A stretch of 64,000 nt of DNA. Origin: PWXP01 sp034005525. GTDB taxonomy: Bacteria; Planctomycetota; Planctomycetia; Pirellulales; Thermoguttaceae. Location: the NCBI GenBank assembly GCA_034005525.1, contig JAVEUP010000011.1, positions 1 through 64,000 on the forward strand, written 5' to 3'. The notes under the pieces were generated by a model. It searched no databases. It was not told the origin of the DNA and was given only the letters and a program-made list of their open reading frames with translations. A program made the translations under genes and the position numbers. Position 1 is the first letter of the stretch, and each line of letters starts with the position of its first letter. Positions 1 through 8,428 of this stretch are shown here, piece after piece.

Positions 1-84
1 ATCCCCTCCATGCAAGTGTGTTTCCGGCGGATTCCAAATCCGAAGGGGATCGTACCAAAGCCCGGCAAACGGCACAACATCAGT

Positions 85-420
85 TTATACGAGCACCCCC
101 TGGTTGGAGGCGCCCCACGTTCCCGTAATCCCAGGAAATGAGTACGCTGTGCCGACCTGCCCCGGCGCGCCGATGCCGACGGAATAGCCGTCCCTGATGA
201 CGCGCGTGCCATGCACCGAGCCAACGGAGTCGTACACAACATTGCTGCCTGTGTCCGTTTCGTCCAGTCTGTAGTGCGCGGCCAGTATGGGCCACAAATC
301 GGCCCGGGCCGCCGGCGCCAAGGCGGGCACGACCAGTGCCGCCGCGACGAGGACAACGCATCGCCTCGTCAAGAATCCTGTTGCCGAGCGCACCCGAAAA
401 CGAGAGTTTGGTGGATACAT
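85..420 (-). pseudogene. truncated LamG/PEP-CTERM protein remnant
   Basis: 111 codons starting at the ATG at 420. The N-terminus is a clear signal peptide ending in Ala-Arg-Ala before Asp-Leu-Trp. The start of a LamG-like domain follows, closely matching the intact gene at 5674-6483 (shared Leu-Asp-Glu-Thr-Asp-Thr-Gly-Ser and Thr-Ala-Tyr-Ser-Phe-Pro-Gly). The frame stops at a TAA at 85, before most of the LamG domain and the PEP-CTERM tail that the 269-residue paralog has. The 84 bases beyond the stop show no continuation of the domain in any frame. It keeps a promoter like its paralog's. I read it as a 3'-truncated copy; a short secreted product cannot be excluded. Confidence 0.6.
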
Positions 421-516
421 CGCACATTCCCCCGAGCAAAAGAGACAGAAAGAACCGGCTCGGCCTGAAGCCCCCCGACAACGCGCGCCGGGGACTTCCT
501 CGCCGTTACAAGAGTG

Positions 517-545
517 AGTATGCACCAAACCGGCCTGCCTGTAAA
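517..545 (-). promoter_or_regulatory. sigma70-type promoter of the truncated LamG gene
   Basis: Read on the minus strand: TTTACA (545-540), a 17-base spacer, then CATACT (522-517). The same arrangement with a perfect TATACT occurs before the paralog at 6483. The leader to the ATG at 420 would be about 90 bases. Confidence 0.6.
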
Positions 546-698
546 GAAAGGTCTCCGTTTTCTTGTGGCGGCAGCCCTTCCCTCCGGAGTGGCATGGGTG
601 CCGCCGAGGTGGATGGCCCCATCGTCGCTCGGCTGCGCCGCGAAAATCGGGACGGGTCCCCGTGAACGGTTGCGGATTTGTGCATCTTGAGCGGAAGA

Positions 699-770
699 TG
701 CACATTTTGTCTGCGGATTTCCGCTTGAATTCGAGAAGCGGCTACGAAAATGGTCCGGCCCGAGTACAAT
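699..770 (+). promoter_or_regulatory. shared TGCAC...TACAAT promoter module, copy A
   Basis: TGCACATTTTGTCTG begins at 699 and is followed by the palindrome GCGGATTTCCGC. TACAAT starts at 765, exactly 66 bases after the start of TGCAC, and the ATG lies 64 bases beyond the TACAAT. No convincing -35 hexamer lies 17 bases upstream of TACAAT, which suggests activator-dependent transcription. Identical 66-base spacing occurs at 6663, 29700 and (minus strand) 29642. Confidence 0.6.
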
Positions 771-833
771 GGAGGAAACGGTTGAAATCGTCGTTTCTTG
801 GGCGCGAGTCTACGCTCTTCGAGGAGTTTCGCA

Positions 834-3800
834 ATGTTACACCACACCGCTTCCGGCGTCTTTGCCCTTGCCGCCGCCCTCTTCCTTGGCAGCACGACTT
901 CCGGCGCCACGATCGGCTACTGGCGTTTCGAGGGAACCGGCAGCGACTGGCTGCTCGACTCCAGCGGCAGTGCCAATCAGCACAACTTGACCATGCAAGG
1001 CAGTCCTTTGCAGTATGCTCTGCCGGCCACCGGGCCCGGCTCGGTATTCCCCAACCCGATCCCGCTGACCGGCCAGACGAACCAGTCGGCGGCCCGGCTC
1101 GACCAGAGCGGAACGAAACAGTGGTTCACCGCGCCCGATGACGACGACTTCACCTTCGCCGCGGCGTTCACGGTCGAGGGATTCCTAAACATCGACAGTA
1201 CCAGCGGCAGCGCTGTTGTGGCCGGGCACTGGGACGGGACTTCAGCCAATCAGCGCAGTTGGTTCTTGGACGTCGTTGGCGGTAGCGGGGCGCTCCGGGT
1301 CTACTTGTCGCCGAATGGGTCATCCGCCAACGCAATCACTTCGAGTCTGGCCATCGCGCCGAATAAGGATTACTTCGTCGGTGCCGCCGTTGAACTGGCC
1401 GAGTCGGGCGTTTCGAATTCCGGCACGGTCACTTTCTACTTGAAGAATTTGACCGACGGCGGACCAATGGTGTCGGAAACCAAGTCGCACAGCACCAGCG
1501 GCCTTTACGACAGCTCCGCACCGCTGGCGATCGGATCGCGGAGCCGGTCGGGAGGATACTCCTATTTCCCGGGCATTATTGACGAAGTGCGGCTGACTGA
1601 TGGCGCGCTGAACTCCGGCCAGTTGCTCTCGCCCAACTCGCTGTACTTCAGCCGAGCGGACGGAAGGACAAGCTGGGGAAACACAACGCCTAACGTCTGG
1701 GCGACGACCTCCGGAGGCCCCGACTACGATCAACCCTGGTCCGACGGCGCCAACGCCCACTTCGAAGGCACCGGCGACACCGTAACCGTTTCGGGAACGA
1801 TCAATTCGGTCAACTCGATGGCGTTCGACGTCGGCGGCTATACACTCAGCGGCGGGACCGTCACGCTCACCGGCGACGCCACGATCTACGCCAGCGGCGC
1901 GAACGTCTACCCCGATTGGACGAACATCAGCTCAAGGCTCACCGGCAACGCCGGGCTGACCAAGACCGGCCCCGGCGACATTGTCCTTCGCAGCGGGAGC
2001 AATGACTATTCCGGCGGTACGTTCATCGAGGAGGGCCGCATCGTCATCGGCGACGGCAACAACCGTCTTCCCACCGGAACCACCGTCACACTCGGCAGCG
2101 GAGACAAGAGCGGCGCGTTGCACCTTGGATGGGCGACGGGCACCACTCGACAACAGGAACTTGCCGGGCTTCTGACCAGCGGCACCGGTACGGGAAACCG
2201 CGTTACCGGCGCAGGTTCGGGCAGCAATTTCTCCACGCTCACGCTAAACATCGCCGAGACGAATGTGTTCGACGGCATTCTGGGCGGCCCCGGATCCGGC
2301 CAGAACCAGTTGAACCTCATCAAGACGGGTGCGGGCACCCTGACGCTTACCGGCGCAAATACGTACACGGGTTACACCAGGGTCAGCAATGGCATCCTAT
2401 CGATCGAACCGGCCAGTTCCGGAGGCACCTTAACCAGCCCGATCGAGGTTCAGGCCGGCGCTCAGTTGCACCTCGGCGGCGGCAGCACAAACCTCAGTGG
2501 CGATATTTCCGGCGGCGGCTCGTTGCATCTGCTGCCCGGCGGATTCTTTCGCCTGTCCGGCGACAATGCGTCCCTCACCGGCGATATCACCATCAGCGGC
2601 AGACTACGGGTCGGGTCGGCCACGGCGCTCGGCGATCCCAGCAACGCCGTGACCATGGTTAGCGGTTCCTTCCTCGACCTGAACGGCTGGAACACAGAAA
2701 TCGGTTCTCTGGCCGGGCATGGCACCGTCCGCAATGCAATCGGTTCCGGGCCAGGCTCAGACAACCCCACCATGCTCACCGTCGGCGGCAATAACCATTC
2801 CACGGAGTTCTTCGGCGTCATCCAAAACGGCGGCGGCGGCGTGCCACTCGGCCTGCGCAAGGTCGGAACCGGCGAAATCATCCTTCGCGGTGTGAGCACC
2901 TTCACCGGCGGTACGTTCATCGAGGAGGGCCGTATCGTCATCGGCGACGGCAACAACCGGCTTCCCACTGGAACCACCGTAACACTCGGCAGCGGAACGA
3001 ACAGCGGGGCGTTGCATCTTGGCTGGGGTACGAGTACGCCCCGAAATCAGACATTAGCCGGGTTGGTCACCAGCGGTACCGGGACGGGAAACCGCGTTGC
3101 CGGCGCCGGCTCGTCCTCAGATTTTTCCACGCTCACGCTGAACATTGCCGAGACGAACGTGTTCGATGGAACTCTCGGCGGCCCCGGATCCGGCGAGAAC
3201 CGGCTAAACCTCACCAAGACGGGCGACGGCACCTTGACGCTATCCGGCATCAACACGTATGTCGGTGACACGGAAGTGACAGGGGCGGGTATCCTCCGGG
3301 CCGGCTCCAATCAGGCCTTCGGCGACAATTCCGCACTGACCGTCGGTAGCAACGCTGTCGTCGAACTCAATGGCTGGTCGCTTGCGGTGGGCTCGATTGC
3401 CGGCAGCGGCATCGTCCGGAACGCGCCCGGCTCCGATAACCCCGGCAGCGACGATCCGACCGTATTTACCGTAGGCGGCAACAACGATTCCACCGAGTTC
3501 TCCGGAGTGTTTGAAGACGGCGACGGCGGCGTGCCGCTGAGTTTGCGAAAGGTCGGAACCGGCGAACTCATCCTTCGCGGTGAGAGTACCTACAGCGGCG
3601 ATACGGCTATTGAAGATGGGCGCCTCGTCTTGGGCACCGGCACCAATCGGCTTCCCACAGGAACCATCGTCACCCTTGGCGGTGGCACCACCAGTGGCGA
3701 ACTGAGCGTTGGCGGAGGGACAAGTGCGCGATCGCAAACCCTAGCCGGGCTTCTGACGAGCGGCACGGGGACGGACAACCGCGTCGTCGGCGCCGGTACG

Positions 3801-5477
3801 TCGGCCACCTTCTCCACGCTCACTCTGAACATTGCCGACACGAATGTGTTCGACGGAACTCTGGGCGGACCGGGAACAACGGAAGACCGTTTGAACCTCA
3901 CAAAAACCGGGGAGGGCACGCTCACGCTGCTCACCGCGAACACCCACGTGGGCGATACCCGCGTGAACGCCGGCACCCTGGCCCTCGGCCACGTCGATGC
4001 CTTGCAGCACAGCACACTCGACACGGGCTCAAGCGGCAGCCAACAGGTGACCTTTGCCGTCGCCGGGACCAATACCTACAACCTGGGCGGCCTGAAGGGA
4101 AGCGACGCGTTGGACTTTGCCCCCAACAGCATCTCCGTGGGCTCGAACCACCAAGACACGACCTTTTCCGGTAACCTTGTCGGCACCGGTACCTTGACCA
4201 AGGTGGGTGACGGCAGGCTGTCCCTGGCCGGAGATAACAGGAACTTCAGCGGCCACACCCAGATCGACAGCGGCATCCTCAGGCTAACGCCTAGTTCCGG
4301 CCACCAGTTTCCCAGTTCCTTCGATGTCGCACCGGACGGGGAACTGCAATTGGGCGGCACCGACGGAGTGAACCTCAGCGGCAGTATTTCCGGCGCCGGC
4401 CCAATCCATCTACTTGAGGGAGGGTTCTACCGGATCTCCGGCAATAATTCGTTCACCAGCGACTTCACGCTCGACGGCCGGTTGCGAATCGGATCCAGCA
4501 CGGCGCTGGGCAACGTGAACAACGCCGTTACCATGGGCAGCGGCGCTTCGCTGGAACTCTACGGCTGGAACCTGACGATCGGGTCGCTGGCCGGCTCCGG
4601 AATCGTCCAGAACCGCTCCGACAGCGGATCCGGCTCGGTGGCAGCCCCGGTCCTGACCACCGGCGGCAACCACGACTCGACGGTCTTCTCCGGAGTCATT
4701 CAAGACGGCACCGGCAGCCGATCGGTGGGACTGGTCAAAGAGGGCGCTGGGGTGTTCACGCTCGCCGGCAACAGCATCTATACGGGCGCGACCGTCGTAA
4801 ATGCCGGGACCCTGCTGGTCGACGGCAGCCTGCTGGGTACCTCGGGCGTGACCGTAACCGCAGGTGCCACGCTGGGTGGCAGCGGTGTGATTAACGCAAC
4901 GGTCGGCGGCGCGGGACTTGTCAGCCCGGGCAGCAGCCCGGGAGTCCTCGCGATCGGCCAGTTCGATCCTTCCGGCGGACTCGGTACGGCGCTGGAGTTT
5001 ACCGCCATCGGCCCGCCGGACTTCGGCAATGCCGCGGCGAGCGAAAACGACCTGCTGCGCATCAGTGACGCCGTGCCGTTCACGCAGCCGCTCGACGGCA
5101 GTAACGCGATCGACGTTTACTTCGACATCGCCGGGCTGACTGCCGGCGACACGGTCCAGGGCGGGTTCTACACCGACGCGGCCGACGATTTTCTCGCTGC
5201 GATCGAAAACGCCGCGTTCGCCTACTGGGTCATGGACGACGGTTTGGGCACCGACCGGGTGTTCAACGGCCAGGGCTATTATTCGCTCGAAGACTACGCC
5301 TCCTGGCTCACCGTCGACGTATCGACCCTGGCCATGGAGGCCGATTTCGGCGCCGGCCCCGTCTTCGGCCGCATCGCCCAGTTTGCCGTGGTTCCCGAGC
5401 CGGGCGCCGCCCTGCTGCTGCTTTCGGCGCTGGCATCCGGACTGCTGCTACGCCGTCGGCGTGCCGCGCGAGGTTGA
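834..5477 (+). CDS. giant LamG + autotransporter-type beta-repeat PEP-CTERM surface protein
   Basis: 1547 residues. The ATG at 834 has a GAGGAG ribosome site and gives a signal peptide before Ala-Thr-Ile-Gly-Tyr-Trp; an in-frame ATG at 798 would spoil the signal. Residues 22-255 are a LamG/concanavalin-like domain. From about 300 to 1360 it is Gly/Thr/Asn/Leu-rich beta-strand repeat, with many copies of the form G-T-L-T-L-T-G-x-N-T-Y-T-G, as in autotransporter passenger repeats (PATR). From residue 1519 the tail reads V-V-P-E-P-G, a hydrophobic helix, then R-R-R-R: a PEP-CTERM signal for exosortase processing at the cell envelope. Alternating modules are nearly duplicated inside the protein (see repeats at 2013, 2908, 3597). 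No catalytic motif is visible; an adhesin or scaffold role is inferred. Confidence 0.88.
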   Translation: MLHHTASGVFALAAALFLGSTTSGATIGYWRFEGTGSDWLLDSSGSANQHNLTMQGSPLQYALPATGPGSVFPNPIPLTGQTNQSAARLDQSGTKQWFTAPDDDDFTFAAAFTVEGFLNIDSTSGSAVVAGHWDGTSANQRSWFLDVVGGSGALRVYLSPNGSSANAITSSLAIAPNKDYFVGAAVELAESGVSNSGTVTFYLKNLTDGGPMVSETKSHSTSGLYDSSAPLAIGSRSRSGGYSYFPGIIDEVRLTDGALNSGQLLSPNSLYFSRADGRTSWGNTTPNVWATTSGGPDYDQPWSDGANAHFEGTGDTVTVSGTINSVNSMAFDVGGYTLSGGTVTLTGDATIYASGANVYPDWTNISSRLTGNAGLTKTGPGDIVLRSGSNDYSGGTFIEEGRIVIGDGNNRLPTGTTVTLGSGDKSGALHLGWATGTTRQQELAGLLTSGTGTGNRVTGAGSGSNFSTLTLNIAETNVFDGILGGPGSGQNQLNLIKTGAGTLTLTGANTYTGYTRVSNGILSIEPASSGGTLTSPIEVQAGAQLHLGGGSTNLSGDISGGGSLHLLPGGFFRLSGDNASLTGDITISGRLRVGSATALGDPSNAVTMVSGSFLDLNGWNTEIGSLAGHGTVRNAIGSGPGSDNPTMLTVGGNNHSTEFFGVIQNGGGGVPLGLRKVGTGEIILRGVSTFTGGTFIEEGRIVIGDGNNRLPTGTTVTLGSGTNSGALHLGWGTSTPRNQTLAGLVTSGTGTGNRVAGAGSSSDFSTLTLNIAETNVFDGTLGGPGSGENRLNLTKTGDGTLTLSGINTYVGDTEVTGAGILRAGSNQAFGDNSALTVGSNAVVELNGWSLAVGSIAGSGIVRNAPGSDNPGSDDPTVFTVGGNNDSTEFSGVFEDGDGGVPLSLRKVGTGELILRGESTYSGDTAIEDGRLVLGTGTNRLPTGTIVTLGGGTTSGELSVGGGTSARSQTLAGLLTSGTGTDNRVVGAGTSATFSTLTLNIADTNVFDGTLGGPGTTEDRLNLTKTGEGTLTLLTANTHVGDTRVNAGTLALGHVDALQHSTLDTGSSGSQQVTFAVAGTNTYNLGGLKGSDALDFAPNSISVGSNHQDTTFSGNLVGTGTLTKVGDGRLSLAGDNRNFSGHTQIDSGILRLTPSSGHQFPSSFDVAPDGELQLGGTDGVNLSGSISGAGPIHLLEGGFYRISGNNSFTSDFTLDGRLRIGSSTALGNVNNAVTMGSGASLELYGWNLTIGSLAGSGIVQNRSDSGSGSVAAPVLTTGGNHDSTVFSGVIQDGTGSRSVGLVKEGAGVFTLAGNSIYTGATVVNAGTLLVDGSLLGTSGVTVTAGATLGGSGVINATVGGAGLVSPGSSPGVLAIGQFDPSGGLGTALEFTAIGPPDFGNAAASENDLLRISDAVPFTQPLDGSNAIDVYFDIAGLTAGDTVQGGFYTDAADDFLAAIENAAFAYWVMDDGLGTDRVFNGQGYYSLEDYASWLTVDVSTLAMEADFGAGPVFGRIAQFAVVPEPGAALLLLSALASGLLLRRRRAARG
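2013..2375 (+). repeat. intragenic repeat module A, copy 1
   Basis: About 360 bp coding for a block that starts Gly-Gly-Thr-Phe-Ile-Glu-Glu-Gly-Arg and contains Asn-Arg-Leu-Pro-Thr-Gly-Thr. It recurs nearly unchanged at 2908 and, more diverged, at 3597. Confidence 0.75.
2908..3267 (+). repeat. intragenic repeat module A, copy 2
   Basis: Long stretches are identical at DNA level to the copy at 2013 (for example the segment coding Ile-Gly-Asp-Gly-Asn-Asn-Arg-Leu-Pro). This implies recent duplication inside the gene. Confidence 0.75.
3597..3955 (+). repeat. intragenic repeat module A, copy 3
   Basis: Same module, more diverged. It keeps Asn-Arg-Leu-Pro-Thr-Gly-Thr, the Leu-Thr-Ser-Gly-Thr-Gly-Thr block and Asn-Val-Phe-Asp-Gly-Thr-Leu-Gly-Gly-Pro-Gly. 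Confidence 0.65.
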
Positions 5478-5492
5478 ACAGCGCTTTGGAGT

Positions 5493-5513
5493 GCGGGAAT
5501 TTATTCCCGCTTT
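5493..5513 (+). terminator. intrinsic terminator after the giant LamG gene
   Basis: GCGGGAAT-TT-ATTCCCGC perfect inverted repeat followed by TTT, 16 bases after the stop codon at 5477. Confidence 0.65.
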
Positions 5514-5673
5514 GAGACGGTTGAATGGAGTTCCGCCCCCTGTCTCCCGGGGCAAGACGTGCTACGCAGTTGACAAGTGCGCAGAGCATCGGTGAATCGC
5601 CCCAGGCCGCCACCGACGACGACTTTGCCCTATGATCGAATCGGCGCCAAGAGGGCGACCAGTGCAAAGCTCC

Positions 5674-6483
5674 CTACGCGCGGCCCCGCCGGATCAGCAG
5701 CACGCCGGCTGCAAGCAGCAACAGCACCATGCTCGACGGCTCGGGTACGTATACCCGAATATCGTCAATCAGGCCATTGAAGTGCCGGCTGTTGACGTTG
5801 ATCGACCCGCTAAGCTGCCAATCGTGGTTATTCCCTCCGCCAATGATCAGGTTGGGACTTGCTACTCCCGAGTCTCGCTCGATCTCGTCAATGTAGAGTC
5901 TGAGTATGTCGGTGGTGGGGTCGACCTTCTCGCGGGTGAGCGTGATCTGGTGCCACTCGTCGTCGGCGAAGTTCGTACCCGACGGCGTATCCAGAAGGAA
6001 ACCGCTTCCGCCGCCGATCTGGAGACGGATTCGCCCGGAGCTATCCATGTACAGGAGTGTACGACCGGGATCCGTACCCTGGTAGCTGCTTAGCAGGTAT
6101 TGCGTCCTGCCGGCGCTGACGGCTGTCTTAATCCACATGTCGAGTTTGAAAGGACCCGTTTGCGGAATCATGTCTGCCCGGTTGAAGTCAATGTAGGCGC
6201 TGTCCTGTCCCGGAAAGGAATACGCGGTGCCGGAAACGCCCGGCACGCCAATGCCCACGTTGCCCATCCTGGTGCCGGGAACGCCGCCCCGCGCGTCATG
6301 AACAAGCGTGCTGCCCGTATCGGTTTCGTCAAGTTTCCAGTGCGCCTCGAGCACGGGCCACAGATCGGCCCGGGCCGTGGGCGCCAAGGCAGGCACACCA
6401 AGTACGGCTGCGACGAGGATACCGCACCACCTCGCTAACGAACCTCTCATTGAGCACGAAACACGAGTTTTCAGAAGATTCAT
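5674..6483 (-). CDS. LamG domain PEP-CTERM protein
   Basis: 269 residues. The signal peptide ends Ala-Arg-Ala just before Asp-Leu-Trp (about residue 39). A LamG/laminin-G-like domain fills about 40-240 and includes the typical Glu-Trp-His-Gln-Ile-Thr-Leu-Thr strand and an Asn-Gly-Leu-Ile-Asp-Asp-Ile-Arg-Val end. It finishes with V-P-E-P, a Leu/Ala helix and Arg-Arg-Gly-Arg (PEP-CTERM). The start at 6483 is supported by alignment with the truncated paralog at 420 and by a promoter about 100 bases upstream. LamG domains usually bind glycans or proteins, so a surface-exposed carbohydrate-binding role is inferred. It is divergent from the 6799 gene, mirroring the 85-420/834 pair. Confidence 0.85.
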   Translation of the reverse strand: MNLLKTRVSCSMRGSLARWCGILVAAVLGVPALAPTARADLWPVLEAHWKLDETDTGSTLVHDARGGVPGTRMGNVGIGVPGVSGTAYSFPGQDSAYIDFNRADMIPQTGPFKLDMWIKTAVSAGRTQYLLSSYQGTDPGRTLLYMDSSGRIRLQIGGGSGFLLDTPSGTNFADDEWHQITLTREKVDPTTDILRLYIDEIERDSGVASPNLIIGGGNNHDWQLSGSINVNSRHFNGLIDDIRVYVPEPSSMVLLLLAAGVLLIRRGRA

Positions 6484-6581
6484 GGGTCATTCTCCCTCGC
6501 AAAAAAGAAACGAAAAGTCAGTGTGACCGCAGACCCCTTGTAAGGCGTATCAATGAGGCCTGTCCCGCCAGCATATGAATG

Positions 6582-6610
6582 AGTATAGACAGAAATAGCG
6601 GGTTTGTAAA
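6582..6610 (-). promoter_or_regulatory. consensus-like sigma70 promoter for the 5674-6483 gene
   Basis: On the minus strand: TTTACA (6610-6605), exactly 17 bases, TATACT (6587-6582). The matching promoter at 517-545 precedes the truncated paralog. Confidence 0.7.
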
Positions 6611-6662
6611 GAAAGTGAGAGCGCCCGGATGCGCGTGATATTTGTCCGTTTCGAGCAAAGCA

Positions 6663-6734
6663 TGCACAATTTGTCTGCGGGTTTCCGCAAGTCTTTCGGA
6701 AATCGCTCCGGAAGCCGTCCTGTCTTAGTACAAT
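6663..6734 (+). promoter_or_regulatory. shared TGCAC...TACAAT promoter module, copy B
   Basis: TGCACAATTTGTCTG starts at 6663 and is followed by GCGGGTTTCCGC. TACAAT starts at 6729, 66 bases after TGCAC, and the GTG start is 65 bases further on. Between the two elements the sequence differs from copy A, so the box and the spacing are conserved rather than the whole region. Confidence 0.6.
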
Positions 6735-6798
6735 GCAGGAAGCATTTTGGAGCGATGCTTTCCGCGGCGTTTGTTCACGCTTCTGGAGGAGATTTGCA

Positions 6799-8370
6799 GT
6801 GTTTCACCAGACGATTTCCAGCATCTTTGCCTTTGCGGCTGCCCTCTTTCTCGGTGGCACAACGTCCGCCGCCACAATTGGCTATTGGCGGTTCGAAGGA
6901 ACCGGCACCGATTGGCTACTCGATTCCAGCGGAAACGGGCATGACTTGACCATTGCCGGCAGTGTGACGCAGGAGCCGTTGCCCGGAATCGGCGCAGGTT
7001 CGGTGTTCCATGATCCCATCCCGCTGACTGGGGCGGACAACAGCAGTCTGGGCAACTTCGCCGGTGGATACTTGCACGTGGCGGATCACGCCAGCTTTGC
7101 CGTCTCCGACTTCACGGTCGAGGCATATATCAACAAGCAGACGCAAACCGGGGGCACTCAGTATATCGCCTCTCAGTTGAACACGACGTTGGATGACCGC
7201 AGTTGGGCTTTCGGCGTGGCCGGGTCGAGCAGCATTAGCGGCCATTCCGGCTCGGCGAACGACCTGTTCATGATTCTGTCCGAGGCTGGGGACGTCGCAA
7301 CGGTGCATGTTTCAGGAATCAAGATCGACGTGGGGGCCGACTATTACGTGGCTGCGTCGTACAACCAGGCGGGCGGCAACTTGACGTTCTTCGCGCAGAA
7401 TCTCACGCAGGGCGACGAGCTTCAGATCGCTACGGTTGCCCACTCGATACCAACGCTATACGATTCGGGCGCGCCGCTTCGCATTGGCCAGAACAATTCC
7501 AGCGGTGGCCGCTGGCAGGGATTGCTGGACGAGGTGCGTTTCACCGGCAGCGTGCTCAGTACCAGCCGGCTGCTTTCGCCGGAGCACGATACCATCCAGT
7601 TCGACTTTGGCGGCACCGCCGGCGGGAACTACGCAAGCGGCGCCATCGGGCCCGCTCACGCGGCCCACGGTGGCGAAGCCATCCTGTCCGATACTCGCAC
7701 GACGTGGAACCAGGTAACCACCAGCGACATTCCCAGCGGGCTGCTGTTTGCCAACGGCACGCCGGCCATGGGAGTCGGCGTCGACCTAGGCGTTGAGGCG
7801 GCTGCCGGCGGCGGTGCCGCCAGCACGACGAGCCGGATCATCGACTTCGATTTTCAGGCCGGACTGAACAGCACGTCGGCCGGCAACCCGCCCCCGCACA
7901 TGAACAACCACCTGGGCAGGGACTACCTGCGCGCCGGGACCAACGGCCAAGGGCTCGGGGCCAAGGTGACGGGCCTCGAGCCGGGCAAGTATTTCGTGTA
8001 CGTGATGGCCGACAATCCTTCATCCGAAATCATGATTCAGGGCAACGTGTTTGTCGACGTCTTGGATGCTTCCACCACCCTGTTCGACTATTCCGAGCTT
8101 GACCCTGTCTGGCTGGTGAACAACCCGGAAAGCCATTCCGGCACGTCCACGTGGCTGTTCGACGACAACTACGCCCGGTTCACCGTCAACGTGGGCGCCG
8201 ACGAGGCCATTTTCATCGTCATGGACGACGCCATCCGGGCCGACACCGGCGCGTTGCAACCGGGCCGATTCACCGGGATCCAGATCACCCCCATCCCCGA
8301 GCCCGGCACTTGGCTGCTGCTGGCCTTCGGCGGCCTGACGCTGCTGATGGTCCGGCGCCGGGGTGCATGA
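6799..8370 (+). CDS. LamG domain PEP-CTERM protein (paralog of the 834 gene N-terminus)
   Basis: 523 residues from a GTG at 6799. GTG is chosen because it sits 8 bases after GGAGGA and lines up with the ATG of the 834 paralog; upstream ATGs at 6733 and 6754 would add a non-signal leader. After the signal peptide the sequence Ala-Thr-Ile-Gly-Tyr-Trp-Arg-Phe-Glu-Gly-Thr-Gly opens a LamG domain (about 22-240). A second beta-rich, possibly carbohydrate-binding-like domain follows (about 255-490). The tail I-P-E-P-G, hydrophobic helix and R-R-R-G is PEP-CTERM. Unlike the 834 protein it lacks the long beta-repeat region. Confidence 0.85.
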   Translation: MFHQTISSIFAFAAALFLGGTTSAATIGYWRFEGTGTDWLLDSSGNGHDLTIAGSVTQEPLPGIGAGSVFHDPIPLTGADNSSLGNFAGGYLHVADHASFAVSDFTVEAYINKQTQTGGTQYIASQLNTTLDDRSWAFGVAGSSSISGHSGSANDLFMILSEAGDVATVHVSGIKIDVGADYYVAASYNQAGGNLTFFAQNLTQGDELQIATVAHSIPTLYDSGAPLRIGQNNSSGGRWQGLLDEVRFTGSVLSTSRLLSPEHDTIQFDFGGTAGGNYASGAIGPAHAAHGGEAILSDTRTTWNQVTTSDIPSGLLFANGTPAMGVGVDLGVEAAAGGGAASTTSRIIDFDFQAGLNSTSAGNPPPHMNNHLGRDYLRAGTNGQGLGAKVTGLEPGKYFVYVMADNPSSEIMIQGNVFVDVLDASTTLFDYSELDPVWLVNNPESHSGTSTWLFDDNYARFTVNVGADEAIFIVMDDAIRADTGALQPGRFTGIQITPIPEPGTWLLLAFGGLTLLMVRRRGA

Positions 8371-8377
8371 ACGGTCA

Positions 8378-8415
8378 ACCACAAAGGACACGAAGAGCAC
8401 GAAGAGAGTACGTGA
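8378..8415. repeat. AAGGACACGAAG-type dispersed repeat
   Basis: Short purine-rich stretch with AAAGGACACGAAGAGCACG between two genes. It resembles widely dispersed intergenic repeats of the same motif in other bacteria; recognised from memory only. Confidence 0.3.
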
Positions 8416-8428
8416 GAGGAGTTGAACC

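Larger units (their letters stand above)
421..833. other. divergent intergenic region, no gene
   Basis: 413 bases between the minus-strand LamG remnant and the plus-strand giant gene. It holds the minus-strand promoter (517-545), a perfect 10-bp inverted repeat with 6-base loop (679-704: TGTGCATCTT / AAGATGCACA), and the TGCAC-N61-TACAAT module (699-770). Several open frames cross it, but none has a ribosome binding site or recognisable domain. Confidence 0.6.

Noticed and set aside
1..84. Continuation of the truncated LamG gene by a frameshift
   Set aside because: None of the three minus-strand frames beyond the TAA resembles a LamG domain or PEP-CTERM tail.
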